DNA from: Oribacterium parvum
Lineage (GTDB): Bacteria; Bacillota; Clostridia; Lachnospirales; Lachnospiraceae
Direction: 5' to 3'
DNA: 5,529 nt
Assembly (NCBI GenBank): GCA_938022235.1
Contig: CALIEL010000277.1
Coordinates: 1 to 5,529, forward strand
In this document: positions 1-5,188 of the stretch, one piece after another
How the letters are laid out: each line of letters begins with the position of its first letter
Position numbering within the stretch: position 1 is the stretch's first letter
The notes under the pieces: model-generated
What the model saw: the letters and a program-made list of their open reading frames with translations, nothing else
Databases searched by the model: none
Told to the model about the DNA's origin: nothing
Program-made: the position numbers and the translations under genes

Positions 1-1
1 T

Positions 2-670
2 GATACCTCCAGAAAGACTGCCATCCTCCTTTCCATGACCTCCGGTAATCGTTGCCGCCACGAGGATATTTACACGGAAGGAATCCGGAATGTCAGTGAT
101 ATCGATATGGCTTATGCCAAGGCATTGGGATACAGCATTAAGCTTTTGGGATCCGTACAGACGGTGGAGGATAAGTACTTTGCTTATGTAGCCCCCATGA
201 TGGTGGAGGAGCAGGATCCTCTTTACCCGGTAAATGGCGTGTATAACGGTATTCGTATCGTAGGAAACTGCCTGGGAACCACCATGCTTTACGGCATGGG
301 AGCCGGTAAGCTTCCTACTGCCAGTGCGGTTGTTTCCGATATTATTGCGGCAGTGCGTCATAAAAATAATTTCCAGGGAATCGGCTGGTCCGATAAAATG
401 ATTGAAATTGAGCCCATGGGCGGAAACGCTTTCCGTTATTTCCTTCGTATTGAAGGGACGGAAGAGGGGATTGAGAAGGAATTAAAGAGCTATTTCGTAG
501 AGAATGGAAAGGTAAAGGTTCATGTTCTTCCCGGACGAAAGGATGAATTTGCCATTATTTCCGATATTCTTTTCGAAGAAGATTTTCTGGCTCGTCTTTC
601 CGCTTTCGAGGATGAAACCGGAAGGAGAGTATTCCACTACCTTCGTGTAAATTCCGCTTCGGAGGAGTAA
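2..670 (+). CDS. hom: Homoserine dehydrogenase, C-terminal part (5' end outside window)
   Basis: NAD(P)-dependent cytosolic enzyme that reduces aspartate semialdehyde to homoserine for threonine and methionine synthesis. The frame is open to the window edge, so the ATG at 35 is internal and about the first half, including the Rossmann nucleotide-binding domain, is missing. Visible are the EDIYTEGI segment (nt 62-85), the IKLLG segment with its conserved lysine, and the family signature GMGAGKLPTASAVVSD (nt 293-340), which matches the usual G-x-GAG-x-x-PTASAV-x-x-D. From about nt 440 the sequence RYFLRI and what follows resemble the C-terminal ACT regulatory domain found in many homoserine dehydrogenases, which suggests feedback control by threonine (inference). 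It ends at TAA 668-670 and is separated from the next gene by a terminator, so it is probably a different transcription unit from the tRNA-modification genes. Identification is firm. Confidence 0.93.
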   Translation, partial: DTSRKTAILLSMTSGNRCRHEDIYTEGIRNVSDIDMAYAKALGYSIKLLGSVQTVEDKYFAYVAPMMVEEQDPLYPVNGVYNGIRIVGNCLGTTMLYGMGAGKLPTASAVVSDIIAAVRHKNNFQGIGWSDKMIEIEPMGGNAFRYFLRIEGTEEGIEKELKSYFVENGKVKVHVLPGRKDEFAIISDILFEEDFLARLSAFEDETGRRVFHYLRVNSASEE

Positions 671-780
671 GGAGATATCGCCGGCTAGCCGCAGCAGAAA
701 CGAGAGCTTCTTTTTGGGAATATCGCTTGTATGGAACTCGATGACATAGGTCTTGCCTGCGCCATCGGGGAAGAATAAAA
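671..780 (-). other. Intergenic stretch with an unassigned open minus-strand frame (possible gene remnant)
   Basis: Between the hom stop and the terminator there is no + strand gene. Read on the minus strand the whole stretch is open and gives a protein-like segment, including DGAGKTYVIEFHTSDIPKKK followed by a leucine-rich piece ending in RLAGDIS. Many third positions are G or C, somewhat unlike the neighbouring genes. The frame continues antisense through the end of hom, and I see no convincing ribosome binding site and start for it. I do not recognise the family. It may be a decayed fragment of a gene once convergent with hom, or chance. Confidence 0.2.
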
Positions 781-782
781 AG

Positions 783-814
783 AAACGCTGGCGTCTAAGG
801 CACCAGCGTTTTTT
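783..814 (+). terminator. Rho-independent terminator after hom
   Basis: A perfect 9-bp stem, AAACGCTGG (783-791) with CCAGCGTTT (803-811), closes an 11-nt loop and runs into six T residues (809-814). On the other strand the stem is followed by TTTCTTTTTATT, so it could also stop minus-strand transcripts. It ends hom transcription and lies only 16 nt before the tsaE start codon. Confidence 0.88.
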
Positions 815-830
815 GTGAATAGGAGTAGGG

Positions 831-1265
831 ATGGAGTGGATTAGCAATAGTGAGGAAGAAAGCTATCAGTTGGCCTTTCGCCTGGGACAGGAAGCCAAAA
901 AAGGCGAGATCTACTGTCTGGAGGGAGACCTGGGGGTAGGAAAGACCGTCTTTGCCAAGGGTTTTGCCAAGGGCCTGGGGGTTTCGGAAAATGTAGATTC
1001 CCCCACCTTTACCATCGTGAAGGAATATCAGGGAAGAGAACAGCTCTATCATTTCGACCTCTACCGTATCGTAGATCCGGAGGAACTTTGGGAAATCGGC
1101 TTTCAGGACATGCTTTCCGGGGAAGGCATCGCTTTAATGGAATGGGCCAGCCAGGTCAGGGAGGATATCCCTCCGGAAGCCAAATGGATTTATATTGAAA
1201 AGGATTTAAGTCAGGGATTTTCCTTTCGGAGAATCCGTATGGAAGACAGCAAAGAAGAGAAGTAA
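831..1265 (+). CDS. tsaE: tRNA threonylcarbamoyladenosine biosynthesis ATPase TsaE
   Basis: Cytosolic P-loop ATPase that works with TsaB and TsaD in making t6A at position 37 of ANN-decoding tRNAs; in the known systems ATP hydrolysis by TsaE is needed for turnover of the TsaBD complex. The 144-residue product is near the usual size. It shows the Walker A loop GDLGVGKT (residues 32-39), the family motif SPTFTIV (57-63), HFDLYR (74-79) with the expected acidic residue, and ALMEWA (101-106). The start at 831 is supported by AGGAG at 821-825 with a 5-nt spacer. The gene follows a terminator with almost no gap and is the first of the t6A cluster. A 118-bp gap containing tandem repeats separates it from tsaB. 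No anomaly seen. Confidence 0.95.
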   Translation: MEWISNSEEESYQLAFRLGQEAKKGEIYCLEGDLGVGKTVFAKGFAKGLGVSENVDSPTFTIVKEYQGREQLYHFDLYRIVDPEELWEIGFQDMLSGEGIALMEWASQVREDIPPEAKWIYIEKDLSQGFSFRRIRMEDSKEEK

Positions 1266-1314
1266 AGTAAAAAACATCAGAAAGTTTATGGGAAAGCTCT
1301 TTAACAGAGGATAG

Positions 1315-1370
1315 GAAATAGAGCAATCTATGAAATAGAGTAATCTGCGAAATAGAGTAATCTATGAAAG
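1315..1370 (+). repeat. 17-bp tandem repeat, three copies plus a partial fourth
   Basis: Three adjacent 17-bp units start at 1315, 1332 and 1349, with consensus GAAATAGAGTAATCTAT and one to two changes per copy (AGAGCA in the first, CTGC in the second). A partial GAAAG follows at 1366. A unit junction can form a small hairpin, TCTAT-GAA-ATAGA at 1327-1339. The array fills the space between tsaE and the tsaB ribosome binding site (AAGGA, 1373-1377). There are no spacers, so this is not a CRISPR. Function is unknown. Confidence 0.85.
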
Positions 1371-1383
1371 AAAAGGATAAAAA

Positions 1384-2157
1384 ATGATAAGCTTAGCATT
1401 AGACGCCTCCGGGAGAGTTTCCGGGGTTTGCCTTGTAAAGGACGGACAGATTTTAGGAGAGATGGATTTACAAATCGGACTCACCCATTCTGAAACCTTA
1501 CTGCCTCTTTGTATCAGTCTTTTGGAGCATTGCAAGGTTTCTTTGGAAGAGGTGGATCAGATTTTCCTATGCAAAGGGCCGGGCTCCTTTACCGGTCTTA
1601 GAATCGGAGCGGCAACCGGAAAGGGGCTGGCTTTGGCCGGAAATATTCCCCTCTATGGAATCAGTACGCTGGAAATGTTGCAGGAAAATCTTAGCTTTTT
1701 ACCAAATCCCATCCATGTGCTTTTGGATGCCAGAAGAGGACAGGTCTATACCGCATCTTACCGTTTGGGACAGTGTATTTCTCCGGAAAGGGCTGTGAGT
1801 ATTGAGGAGCTTCTTGCTTTTGCAAAAGAACAGGAGGGACAGCAGATTTTCTTGGGGGACGGCATTTTTCCCTATAGAAAGCAGATTGAAGAGAGCCTGG
1901 GAAAGGATCTTTGCCTTTTCCCCAATCCCCAGAACGCCCTGCAAAGGGCAGCATCTCTGGCTTTACTGGGAGAAAAGAAAAAGGCGGAGGGCTTGGAAGC
2001 GGGATTTCATCTGGAGTATTTAAGGAAGCCTCAGGCGGAAAGAGAAAAGGAAGCAGGGGCTTTAAAGGATTTTCAGATTGTGCAGGAAGAGGCGTACAAG
2101 GATTTAGGAAAAACCAAGGATAAGCTGATTGCGAAGAACTATCCGATTCACGAATAA
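1384..2157 (+). CDS. tsaB: tRNA threonylcarbamoyladenosine biosynthesis protein TsaB
   Basis: Catalytically inactive homologue of TsaD that dimerises with it and is required for t6A37 formation. The 257-residue protein has the ASKHA-fold start ISLALDAS (2-9), the TsaB motif THSETLLP (34-41) and the diagnostic GPGSFTGLRIG (65-75), followed by KGLALAGNIPLYGISTLEML. Near the end YLRKPQAER (212-220) matches the typical C-terminal YLR-x-x-QAE-type segment. About 37 further charged residues follow it, a longer tail than I would expect for the family. The start has AAGGA at 1373-1377 with a 6-nt spacer. It lies between tsaE and rimI on the same strand, the common Firmicutes arrangement. Identification is firm; the meaning of the tail is unknown. 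Confidence 0.95.
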   Translation: MISLALDASGRVSGVCLVKDGQILGEMDLQIGLTHSETLLPLCISLLEHCKVSLEEVDQIFLCKGPGSFTGLRIGAATGKGLALAGNIPLYGISTLEMLQENLSFLPNPIHVLLDARRGQVYTASYRLGQCISPERAVSIEELLAFAKEQEGQQIFLGDGIFPYRKQIEESLGKDLCLFPNPQNALQRAASLALLGEKKKAEGLEAGFHLEYLRKPQAEREKEAGALKDFQIVQEEAYKDLGKTKDKLIAKNYPIHE

Positions 2158-2158
2158 A

Positions 2159-2234
2159 GTGGGCAGAGTGGAATGGAATCTATCAAAGAATCAAGTAAGT
2201 TGTTTGGAAAGAGCAATTACCACTCATTGCCTAC
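2159..2234 (+). promoter_or_regulatory. Long bulged stem in the tsaB-rimI gap
   Basis: GTGGGCAGAGTGG (2159-2171) pairs with CCACTCATTGCCTAC (2220-2234). GAGTGG/CCACTC and GGCA/TGCC are perfect and are separated by a two-base AT bulge (2226-2227). A G-T wobble, a T-A and a G-C pair extend the base of the stem, giving 13 pairs around a 48-nt loop. There is no T-tract after it, so it is not an intrinsic terminator. The 3' arm ends 4 nt before the rimI Shine-Dalgarno, so it might affect rimI translation or RNA stability. This is inference from visible pairing only. Confidence 0.35.
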
Positions 2235-2238
2235 AATC

Positions 2239-2245
2239 AAGGAGG
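2239..2245 (+). promoter_or_regulatory. Strong ribosome binding site of rimI
   Basis: AAGGAGG, a full match to the anti-Shine-Dalgarno core, lies 4 nt before the ATG at 2250. It fixes the rimI start among several overlapping frames that also begin with ATG between 2129 and 2250. Confidence 0.8.
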
Positions 2246-2249
2246 AGAA

Positions 2250-2690
2250 ATGCTTTTTCGTTACATGGAAGTGCGGGATGTGGAAGAAATTTGGGAGATG
2301 GATCAGGCCCTTTTTGGCAGTATGGCCTACTCTAGGCAGGACTTTTTCCGTGCTGTGGAGGGAAAATACGATAGAGCCATTGTCTTGATGGAGGAAGAGG
2401 AAATCTTAGGCTACGCGATTCTGAGAGTCTTAGGCGTGGAAGGAGAGCTGGAAAGCATTGCCGTGAAGAAAAAGCATCAAGGTAAGGGTTTTGGGAAACA
2501 ACTGCTTCGGGAAATTCTCTCCATAGGAGATCGGGAAGCCATTCAGAAAATATTTTTAGAGGTAAGGGAAAGCAATGACCCTGCCAAAGCAATCTATGAA
2601 CGAGAGGGATTTCGGGCCTTTTCCAAAAGAAAGGCGTATTACCGGGATCCGGAAGAGGATGCCATCCTCATGGAAAGGACGATACAATAA
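2250..2690 (+). CDS. rimI: Ribosomal-protein-alanine N-acetyltransferase RimI
   Basis: GNAT-family enzyme that moves an acetyl group from acetyl-CoA to a protein N-terminus; in E. coli the substrate is ribosomal protein S18. The 146-residue length is typical. The acetyl-CoA loop is QGKGFG (77-82, the Q-x-x-G-x-G pattern), preceded by the beta strand ELESIAV (66-72). LEVRESND (103-110) and AIYEREGF (114-121) are the RimI-type motifs; E104 and Y116 correspond to residues regarded as catalytic in studied RimI proteins. The end carries YYRDPEEDAILM (130-141), also typical. It sits between tsaB and rnz, with only 3 nt to the latter, which supports co-transcription. RimI-like genes near tsaB/tsaD are common, although RimI is not needed for t6A in E. 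coli; the true substrate here is not shown by the sequence. Confidence 0.92.
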   Translation: MLFRYMEVRDVEEIWEMDQALFGSMAYSRQDFFRAVEGKYDRAIVLMEEEEILGYAILRVLGVEGELESIAVKKKHQGKGFGKQLLREILSIGDREAIQKIFLEVRESNDPAKAIYEREGFRAFSKRKAYYRDPEEDAILMERTIQ

Positions 2691-2693
2691 ATT

Positions 2694-3605
2694 ATGTTAG
2701 AATTATGTTTACTGGGAACCGGCGGTATGATGCCCCTTCCCAAGCGCTGGCTCACCAGCTTAATGTTACGCTGTAACGGGTCCAGTCTTTTGATAGATTG
2801 TGGGGAGGGAACCCAGATTGCCATGCGGGAGAAGGGGTGGAGCCCCTACAGCATTGATACCATCTGCTTTACCCACTACCATGCAGATCATATTTCCGGA
2901 CTTCCCGGAATGTTGCTTAGCATGGGAAATGCGGAGCGAACCAAGCCGGTGACCATGATTGGCCCTAAAGGACTGGCCAGGGTGGTAAATGGACTAAGAA
3001 GTATTGCACCGGAGCTTCCCTTTGCCATCGAATATATAGAAATTCAGGAAGAAGAGCAGAGATTTTCCTGTGAAAGCTTTCAGGTAGAGGCCTTTAAGGT
3101 ACAACACAGTATTCCCTGCTTTGGCTATAAAATCACTATTCCCAGATCCGGAAAATTTTCCGTAGAACGGGCAAGGGAGGCAGGCATTCCCGTGTCCTGC
3201 TGGAATCGTCTGCAACATGGAGAAGCGGTAGAGCATGAGGGCAGTCTGTTTACCCCGGATATGGTCATGGGAGAGGCAAGACGGGGGATTTCGGTAGTCT
3301 ATTGTACCGATACCAGACCGATTCCAAGGATAGCCGAAAAGGCGAAGGATGTGGATTTGTTTATCTGTGAAGGAATGTATGGGGAGGAGGACAAGCTCTC
3401 CAATGCCAAGAAACACAAGCATATGACTATGGAAGAGGCAGCCATCTTAGGCCGGGAAGCCCGGCCCAGAGAAATGTGGCTTACCCACTATTCTCCTTCG
3501 GAGGTTTATCCGGAGCAGTATAAGGATAAGTTCAGCCATATTTTTCCGGTGAAATTCGCCAGAGATGCTTGGAGCAAGGACATTTCCTTTGAAGAAGAGG
3601 AATAG
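2694..3605 (+). CDS. rnz: Ribonuclease Z (tRNA 3' endonuclease), metallo-beta-lactamase fold
   Basis: Zinc endonuclease that cuts precursor tRNAs just after the discriminator base. The 303-residue protein has the usual size and order of motifs: LGTGG (7-11), DCGEGTQ (35-41), the zinc motif HYHADH (61-66), then H138, D206 in CTDT, H243 in the HMT triad (HST in many relatives) and H265 in LTHYS. These match the zinc ligands and catalytic histidine of studied RNase Z enzymes. GYKI (144-147) and GIP (164-166) are also family hallmarks. HYHADH replaces the more usual HLHGDH, a mild variation. The start follows the rimI stop by 3 nt; the nearest Shine-Dalgarno, AAAGGA at 2674-2679, is 14 nt away, so translation may be coupled to rimI. 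It ends in TAG. A related metallo-hydrolase with another substrate cannot be excluded, but the motif set favours RNase Z. Confidence 0.9.
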   Translation: MLELCLLGTGGMMPLPKRWLTSLMLRCNGSSLLIDCGEGTQIAMREKGWSPYSIDTICFTHYHADHISGLPGMLLSMGNAERTKPVTMIGPKGLARVVNGLRSIAPELPFAIEYIEIQEEEQRFSCESFQVEAFKVQHSIPCFGYKITIPRSGKFSVERAREAGIPVSCWNRLQHGEAVEHEGSLFTPDMVMGEARRGISVVYCTDTRPIPRIAEKAKDVDLFICEGMYGEEDKLSNAKKHKHMTMEEAAILGREARPREMWLTHYSPSEVYPEQYKDKFSHIFPVKFARDAWSKDISFEEEE

Positions 3606-3607
3606 AG

Positions 3608-3644
3608 AAAGAGTATAAAAAGAGTACAGAAAGAAAGAGTACAG
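3608..3644 (+). repeat. Short degenerate repeat before tsaD (AAAGAGTA x3)
   Basis: AAAGAGTA occurs at 3608-3615, 3619-3626 and 3634-3641; the last two extend to an identical AAAGAGTACAG 15 bp apart. The array fills the rnz-tsaD gap and covers the place where the tsaD ribosome binding site should be. It resembles in composition, but not in period, the repeats at 1315 and 4689. Confidence 0.65.
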
Positions 3645-3648
3645 TTTT

Positions 3649-4665
3649 ATGGAAGATGTTTTGATTCTGGGAATCGAAAGCAGCTGTGATGAAACCGCAG
3701 CGGCAGTAGTAAAAAACGGAAAGGAAGTACTTTCCAATGTGATTTCCTCTCAGGTGGCTCTACATGCGGAGTTTGGCGGAGTGGTGCCTGAGATTGCTTC
3801 CCGTAATCATTTGGAAAAGATTGATGAGGTGATTCGTCTGGCAATGGAAGAGGCGGGAAAAAGTTTTTCCGATCTTACGGCGGTGGCGGTAACCTACGGT
3901 CCGGGATTGGTAGGTTCCCTTTTGGTGGGAGTTTCCGAAGCCAAGGCTCTGGCCTATGCCATTCAGAAACCCTTGATTCCGGTACATCATATTGAAGGAC
4001 ATATTGCGGCAAATTATCTTGCTCATCAGGATTGTATTCCTCCCTATGTTTGCCTGGTGGCCAGCGGTGGACACAGTCATTTACTGTATGTGGAGGACTA
4101 CGGAAAAATCAAAATCTATGGAAGAACCAGAGATGATGCGGCGGGAGAAGCCTTCGACAAGATTGCCAGAGCCGTGGGACTGGGATATCCCGGAGGCCCA
4201 AAGCTGGAGCATAGTGCGAAAGAGGGAGACCCCTTTGCCTATCATTTTCCCAAGGCAAAACTGGATACTCCCTACGACTTTAGCTTCTCCGGTGTAAAAT
4301 CTGCGGTTTTAAATGAGCTAAACCATAAGAAAATGTTGGGAGAAGAAATAAGGGTGGCAGACCTTTGTGCCTCTTTTCAGGAGGGAGTCTGTGAGGACTT
4401 GGCGGAAAAATGCTTACAGCTGGCTCTGGACTTAGGGGTATCCAAAATGGCGGTGGCGGGAGGCGTTTCCGCAAATGGCTGTCTTCGAAGGAAGATGGAG
4501 GAGAAGGCGAAGGATCACGGTTTAAGCTTTTACTGCCCAAGCCCTGTGCTGTGCACGGACAATGCGGCTATGATTGCGGCAGCAGCCTATTATGATTATC
4601 AGGCTGGAAAACGAGGAGAGGCTTCTTTAAATGCTTATCCTTCTTTGGCTTTAACGGAAGGCTAG
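3649..4665 (+). CDS. tsaD: tRNA N6-adenosine threonylcarbamoyltransferase TsaD
   Basis: Catalytic subunit that transfers threonylcarbamoyl from threonylcarbamoyl-AMP to A37 of ANN-reading tRNAs, as part of TsaBDE. The 338 residues match the family length. Motifs in order: LGIESSCDETAAAVV (7-21), GGVVPEIASR (43-52), YGPGLVGSLLVG (83-94), the metal site HHIEGH (113-118; H114 and H118 as the H-x-x-x-H pair), ASGGHSHL (138-145), the EAFDKIAR and YPGGP region (167 onward), FSFSGVKSA, and CTDNAAMIA with the third metal ligand D304. No key residue is missing. No standard AGGAG precedes the start: only the purine run GAAAGAG (3633-3639) in the repeat lies at a suitable distance. Upstream in-frame codons offer no other start before TAA at 3616, so ATG 3649 is best. 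It ends in TAG; 130 bp follow before ispD. Confidence 0.96.
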   Translation: MEDVLILGIESSCDETAAAVVKNGKEVLSNVISSQVALHAEFGGVVPEIASRNHLEKIDEVIRLAMEEAGKSFSDLTAVAVTYGPGLVGSLLVGVSEAKALAYAIQKPLIPVHHIEGHIAANYLAHQDCIPPYVCLVASGGHSHLLYVEDYGKIKIYGRTRDDAAGEAFDKIARAVGLGYPGGPKLEHSAKEGDPFAYHFPKAKLDTPYDFSFSGVKSAVLNELNHKKMLGEEIRVADLCASFQEGVCEDLAEKCLQLALDLGVSKMAVAGGVSANGCLRRKMEEKAKDHGLSFYCPSPVLCTDNAAMIAAAAYYDYQAGKRGEASLNAYPSLALTEG

Positions 4666-4688
4666 AGTATAGAAGGAATTCCGGCGCT

Positions 4689-4740
4689 AAAAGAACGCAG
4701 AAAAGAACGCAGAAAAGAGTGCAGAAAAGAACGCATAAAA
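4689..4740 (+). repeat. 12-bp tandem repeat, four copies, between tsaD and ispD
   Basis: Units of AAAAGAACGCAG start at 4689, 4701, 4713 and 4725; the third reads AAAAGAGTGCAG and the fourth ends in T. AAAA at 4737-4740 is the stub of a fifth copy. Because 12 is a multiple of three, the array is open in all frames not containing a stop, and in the tsaD frame past its TAG it spells KERR-type units. The rest of the 130-bp gap holds the ispD ribosome binding site and no clear promoter or terminator. Confidence 0.87.
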
Positions 4741-4795
4741 TTATTCGGGATAGAAAAACCTTGGAGCTGAACGGAAAGGAGCATGGGAGGGAAGA

Positions 4796-5188
4796 ATGCC
4801 AAATCAAAGAGAAATTACCGTCATCCTTCTGATGGCCGGAAAAGGCAGTCGTATGGGAGGAAAGGAAAAAAAGCAATTTCTGTCCTTTCAGGGAAAGCCC
4901 CTATATTACTCCGCCCTGCAAAAGTTTTGTAGCTGGGACAGGTGCAAAGAAATTCTTTTAATCCTTTCCAAGGAAGATAAAGAAAGGGTGGAAGGGGAAC
5001 TTAAGCAATGGAGGGAAGAGCTGGGGCTTCGGTTCTTAGAAGGAGAATCCGCACAATGTAAAGAGGAGCTCGCTGCTTCATTTTCTCCGCTTACCCAGGA
5101 AGGTATAGCAGTTTCTCTGATTGAGGGGGGAGCAGAGCGCTACTGGTCTGTTTACTCCGCTTTGGAGTTTTTAAATAATCGAGAATAG
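4796..5188 (+). CDS. ispD: IspD (2-C-methyl-D-erythritol 4-phosphate cytidylyltransferase), N-terminal part ending at an in-frame TAG
   Basis: IspD joins CTP and methylerythritol phosphate to make CDP-methylerythritol in the MEP isoprenoid pathway. This part carries the CTP-binding loop MAGKGSRMGGKEKKQF (13-28), with the expected R19 and K26, and the motif GGAERYWSV (111-119, family pattern GG-x-x-R-x-x-SV). The usual AAG of the loop is MAG here. The stretch between these motifs (about residues 55-105) seems longer than in typical IspD. The start has GGAGG at 4786-4790 with a 5-nt spacer. Translation would end at TAG 5186-5188 after 130 residues, before the rest of the catalytic domain, so this piece alone should not be active. 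The same frame resumes directly after the stop with the rest of IspD, so this and the next entry are one interrupted gene. Confidence 0.85.
   Translation: MPNQREITVILLMAGKGSRMGGKEKKQFLSFQGKPLYYSALQKFCSWDRCKEILLILSKEDKERVEGELKQWREELGLRFLEGESAQCKEELAASFSPLTQEGIAVSLIEGGAERYWSVYSALEFLNNRE

Noticed and set aside
1285..1320. Promoter before tsaB
   Set aside because: Only loose AT-rich matches were found and no -35/-10 pair with proper spacing, so none is reported.
1315..1370. Possible CRISPR array
   Set aside because: The units are directly adjacent with no spacers, are only 17 bp long, and no cas gene is near.
2129..2388. Small + strand frames starting at 2129 and 2173
   Set aside because: They overlap the tsaB end and rimI in other frames, lack ribosome binding sites and resemble no family; rimI has the strong site and the conserved protein.
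2994..3422. Long minus-strand frame opposite rnz
   Set aside because: It is fully antisense to a gene with conserved catalytic motifs, has no recognisable domains and looks like a shadow frame. The other minus frames opposite tsaE, tsaB, rimI and tsaD are rejected for the same reason.
5186..5188. Pyrrolysine or genome-wide TAG reassignment
   Set aside because: IspD is not a known pyrrolysine protein, no pyl gene is visible, and rnz and tsaD end in TAG at the normal end of their families.
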